From Sulfobacillus thermotolerans (GTDB lineage: Bacteria; Bacillota; Sulfobacillia; Sulfobacillales; Sulfobacillaceae): a stretch of DNA of 64,000 nt. Below the pieces are notes generated by a model. The model was given only the letters and a program-made list of their open reading frames with translations. It searched no databases and was not told the DNA's origin. Both the position numbers and the translations under genes were made by a program. Numbering within the stretch: position 1 is the first letter of the stretch; the number at the start of each line of letters is the position of its first letter. This document shows positions 62,045 through 64,000 of the stretch, piece after piece. The stretch lies in the NCBI GenBank assembly GCA_002951815.1, contig CP019454.1, positions 2,542,001 to 2,606,000 of the forward strand. Reading direction: 5' to 3'.

Positions 62045-62374
62045 TTAAGGTTTATTTGTTCCCGAATAGGTTGCTTTAAGAAATTTGCCCGGACCAATCT
62101 CGACCGCGAACTCTTTAGACAGATTTTTCCCTCGAACCGTATATATTCTTGTGCCTGACGGTAAGCGGTTGGATGTCTCTGGAGCTGCGTGATTGGTTAT
62201 GTTGAGCACGCGGTATTCTCGACCAATATCTTTGGCCGGAACCGTTACATTTTCCACAATGAAATACGTTGTAGGGTGTCCTGCACCACTCCAAATCCCG
62301 ATCCACGTGGGCTTAGACCCACAGCCTGAGAGTATCGCGACGATCATTATTCCCACAATCCCGATCTTTTTCAT
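62045..62374 (-). CDS. Small lipoprotein
   Basis: 109 residues. Signal peptide with lipobox LSGC (Cys near 18), then a small beta-rich domain with VENVTVPAKDIGREYRVLN. GGGAG lies eight bases before the ATG at 62374. Family unknown; single gene. Confidence 0.68.
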   Translation of the reverse strand: MKKIGIVGIMIVAILSGCGSKPTWIGIWSGAGHPTTYFIVENVTVPAKDIGREYRVLNITNHAAPETSNRLPSGTRIYTVRGKNLSKEFAVEIGPGKFLKATYSGTNKP

Positions 62375-62427
62375 ATGCACCGCTCCCTAACGATCCTTTA
62401 ACTACGACGGTTCCCGTTTCAGATCCC

Positions 62428-62625
62428 GTGAATCCTGTCACCAAAGAGGGTGTCCGAGGGCTCATAGGCAACGTGTGGGAGATGACACGGAGTCGGTTTC
62501 CTGATGGCGAAGATGTCGTACCAATGTATCGTCATCTAGACTCTAACAGTATTATATGGGACTGGACGGCGCTTTCTGTTGCATCGCTCGCTAGACGTTG
62601 GATTCCGCTGCGTCGTGGAGTCTGA
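62428..62625 (+). pseudogene. Fragment of a formylglycine-generating/SUMF1-like domain
   Basis: A 65-codon frame without ribosome-binding site has GLIGNVWEMTRSRFPDG, matching the GNVWEWT core of sulfatase-modifying-factor domains, and later ARRWIPLRRG. Most of the domain is absent. Confidence 0.5.
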
Positions 62626-62671
62626 ATAAGTTTCGAGCTTATTAACCAATCCTGGCTAAGGAGAAGACATC

Positions 62672-63904
62672 GTGAATGCCTATCGGCGGCTGATCGCCAA
62701 TCGCGTCTTCGTTATCTATTGGGGTGGGTCGACCCTTGTGCAGTTGGCCTTACAGTTCGTCACCATTGCACTCGCCTGGTTTGTGCTCAAGACTACCGGG
62801 TCCTCCATTCGCGTCGCTTTCGTATTGGCGGTCATTTCCGTTGCGCGCATGGCTACCAGCCCGTTTATCGGTTACCTCATCGATCGCCTCCCACGCCGGG
62901 CATTAATGATCCTCGACAACACGGGCCAAATGATTCTCTATGCGTCCGTGCCCGTGATGACGTGGATGCATGTCCTAACCTTTCCGATGTTGCTCGCCGT
63001 GGTGGGGGCCGCCGCGGCGTTGTCACCGCTATCCATGATAGGACGTGGCGTCCTCTTACCGAACATTGTTCCCGATGAAGATTTAGAGCCTGCCAACGGA
63101 CTATCCCAATTACGCAGCAGCATGGTGTCCTTACGTGGGCCCGCACTGGGCGGGATATTGGTGGCGTTCCTCGGGGCACCAGGGACGTTGATGATCACTG
63201 CTGGTTGCTATGTAGCGTATGTCGGATCCTTGCTGGCGATTCCAGCGGGGAAATACCATGCGGTGCAGGATGACCGGTCTTCAGCTGATAGGTCTCCACG
63301 GATAAATCCCTGGCAGTTTCTTCGGAACAGCCAGGTGCTCTTGATCATTGGCGTGGTCACGCTGTTCTTTAACATCACCTACGGTCCCTTAGAGCCAGCA
63401 CTACCGGTGATGGTATTGCGGGTCTTTCATGCAGGAGCCTCTACGTTAGGTCTAATCTGGAGTAGCTTCGCGGTCGGGTCGTTGCTGGGGACGTTGGTGT
63501 GGGAGCGGCTTCGGCCACAGTGGAATCTGCGTTTTGTCATCACGGGGGTAATCGTCGGCTGGGGCCTTTTCAGCGGCATGGTGGGTCTGACAAATCATCC
63601 TTGGCAGGCGATGGCCATGATGTTTTGCGGGGGGATCACGTACGCGCCCTACAACATTGTGGCTGCGACGTGGCAACAGCGATTGATTCCCGATCATATG
63701 CGCGGTACGGTCTTTGGCACGATGCAGTCGGTGACCAGCGCGGGACTTCCGGTCGGACAACTCATTGGCGGACTGGTTGTCAGCGCGGCCGGTGCCGGAG
63801 CGACGATTGCAATGGGGAGAGCCGCCACGGTGCTCCTTGGACTGGTCGTGGTGTCGCTCCGTGCGCCATGGGCCCGTTTACCGACTGCAAACATGTCTCG
63901 GTAG
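62672..63904 (+). CDS. MFS exporter, macrolide-efflux-like
   Basis: 410 residues, twelve predicted helices. The N-terminal half has SPFIGYLIDRLPRR (loop 2-3) and ANGLSQLRSSMVSLRGPALGG near residue 145, and the second half SFAVGSLLGTLVWER, all of the MefA/enterobactin-exporter (MFS_3) type. Start is GTG with AAGGAG upstream. The substrate is unknown; such proteins export drugs or siderophores. Confidence 0.82.
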   Translation: MNAYRRLIANRVFVIYWGGSTLVQLALQFVTIALAWFVLKTTGSSIRVAFVLAVISVARMATSPFIGYLIDRLPRRALMILDNTGQMILYASVPVMTWMHVLTFPMLLAVVGAAAALSPLSMIGRGVLLPNIVPDEDLEPANGLSQLRSSMVSLRGPALGGILVAFLGAPGTLMITAGCYVAYVGSLLAIPAGKYHAVQDDRSSADRSPRINPWQFLRNSQVLLIIGVVTLFFNITYGPLEPALPVMVLRVFHAGASTLGLIWSSFAVGSLLGTLVWERLRPQWNLRFVITGVIVGWGLFSGMVGLTNHPWQAMAMMFCGGITYAPYNIVAATWQQRLIPDHMRGTVFGTMQSVTSAGLPVGQLIGGLVVSAAGAGATIAMGRAATVLLGLVVVSLRAPWARLPTANMSR

Positions 63905-64000
63905 TTACGGTGTCGATGGCCAGATCAACTGGCCGACGATTATCGTTTGCTCCCATATGCGACCAGCATCCAAGTTCCGGCAATGACTCGATCAACACAA

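Noticed and set aside
1-64000. CRISPR arrays, tRNA or rRNA genes
   Set aside because: No regularly spaced direct repeats and no cloverleaf or rRNA-like stretches were noticed on reading both strands; a tRNAscan or Rfam search was not possible.

Overview
The window looks like chromosome of a mid-GC Bacillota bacterium, most likely a Sulfobacillus-type acidophile. The evidence is strong AGGAGG ribosome-binding sites, frequent GTG and TTG starts, TATAAT-type promoters (several with an extended -10), lipoprotein signal peptides, and a B. subtilis-type Fnr operator pattern. The genus is inferred from overall flavour only; no rRNA or marker gene proves it. No tRNA, rRNA or CRISPR array was seen.

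Region 1 (1-35 kb) is dense housekeeping and accessory metabolism, mostly intact, with many convergent genes overlapping by a few bases. It holds aconitase, release factor 3, an aldo/keto reductase, a two-subunit hydratase, an amidase with a small GatC/AtzG-like partner, pyrophosphatase, several membrane proteins (FUSC-like, DUF445, YihY, TSUP, PIG-V-like), an SRAP protein, cyclophilin, quinone oxidoreductase, DHH phosphoesterase, a CysK/CBS-type enzyme, rhodanese, formate-tetrahydrofolate ligase, a HAD hydrolase, an MFS transporter behind a Fur-like box, and an amino-acid permease.

Region 2 (about 36-49 kb) is a genomic graveyard and accessory island. It holds fragments of IS110, a tyrosine integrase, a methyltransferase/ACP pair, an MFS/TetR pair, a restriction enzyme, an alpha/beta hydrolase, a HEPN protein and secreted proteins. 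Among them are intact genes: a class II Fic protein, a RelE-type toxin-antitoxin operon, GNAT, and several lipoproteins. Two lipoproteins share a nearly identical promoter and leader but have unrelated bodies. A 0.45 kb block is tandemly duplicated and decayed.

Region 3 (49-60 kb) is the most coherent find: a set of operons sharing one promoter design. Five TGTGA-N6-TCACA-like dyads (51645, 51942, 56502, 59193, 59271) sit 28.5-29.5 bp upstream of a recognisable -10 hexamer, the class II (-41.5) geometry of a Crp/Fnr activator. They control two paralogous multi-pass membrane proteins with conserved histidines, three DUF2249 proteins, a cupin, a decayed ferredoxin, a DUF59 Fe-S protein and a folate cyclodeaminase. 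I read this as an Fnr-type anaerobic or nitrogen-oxide response regulon. An IS607 element (serine recombinase plus TnpB) is inserted in the middle.

Region 4 (60-64 kb) has a Cys-rich DUF1906/GH25-like protein, a small lipoprotein, a sulfatase-modifying-factor fragment and an MFS exporter.
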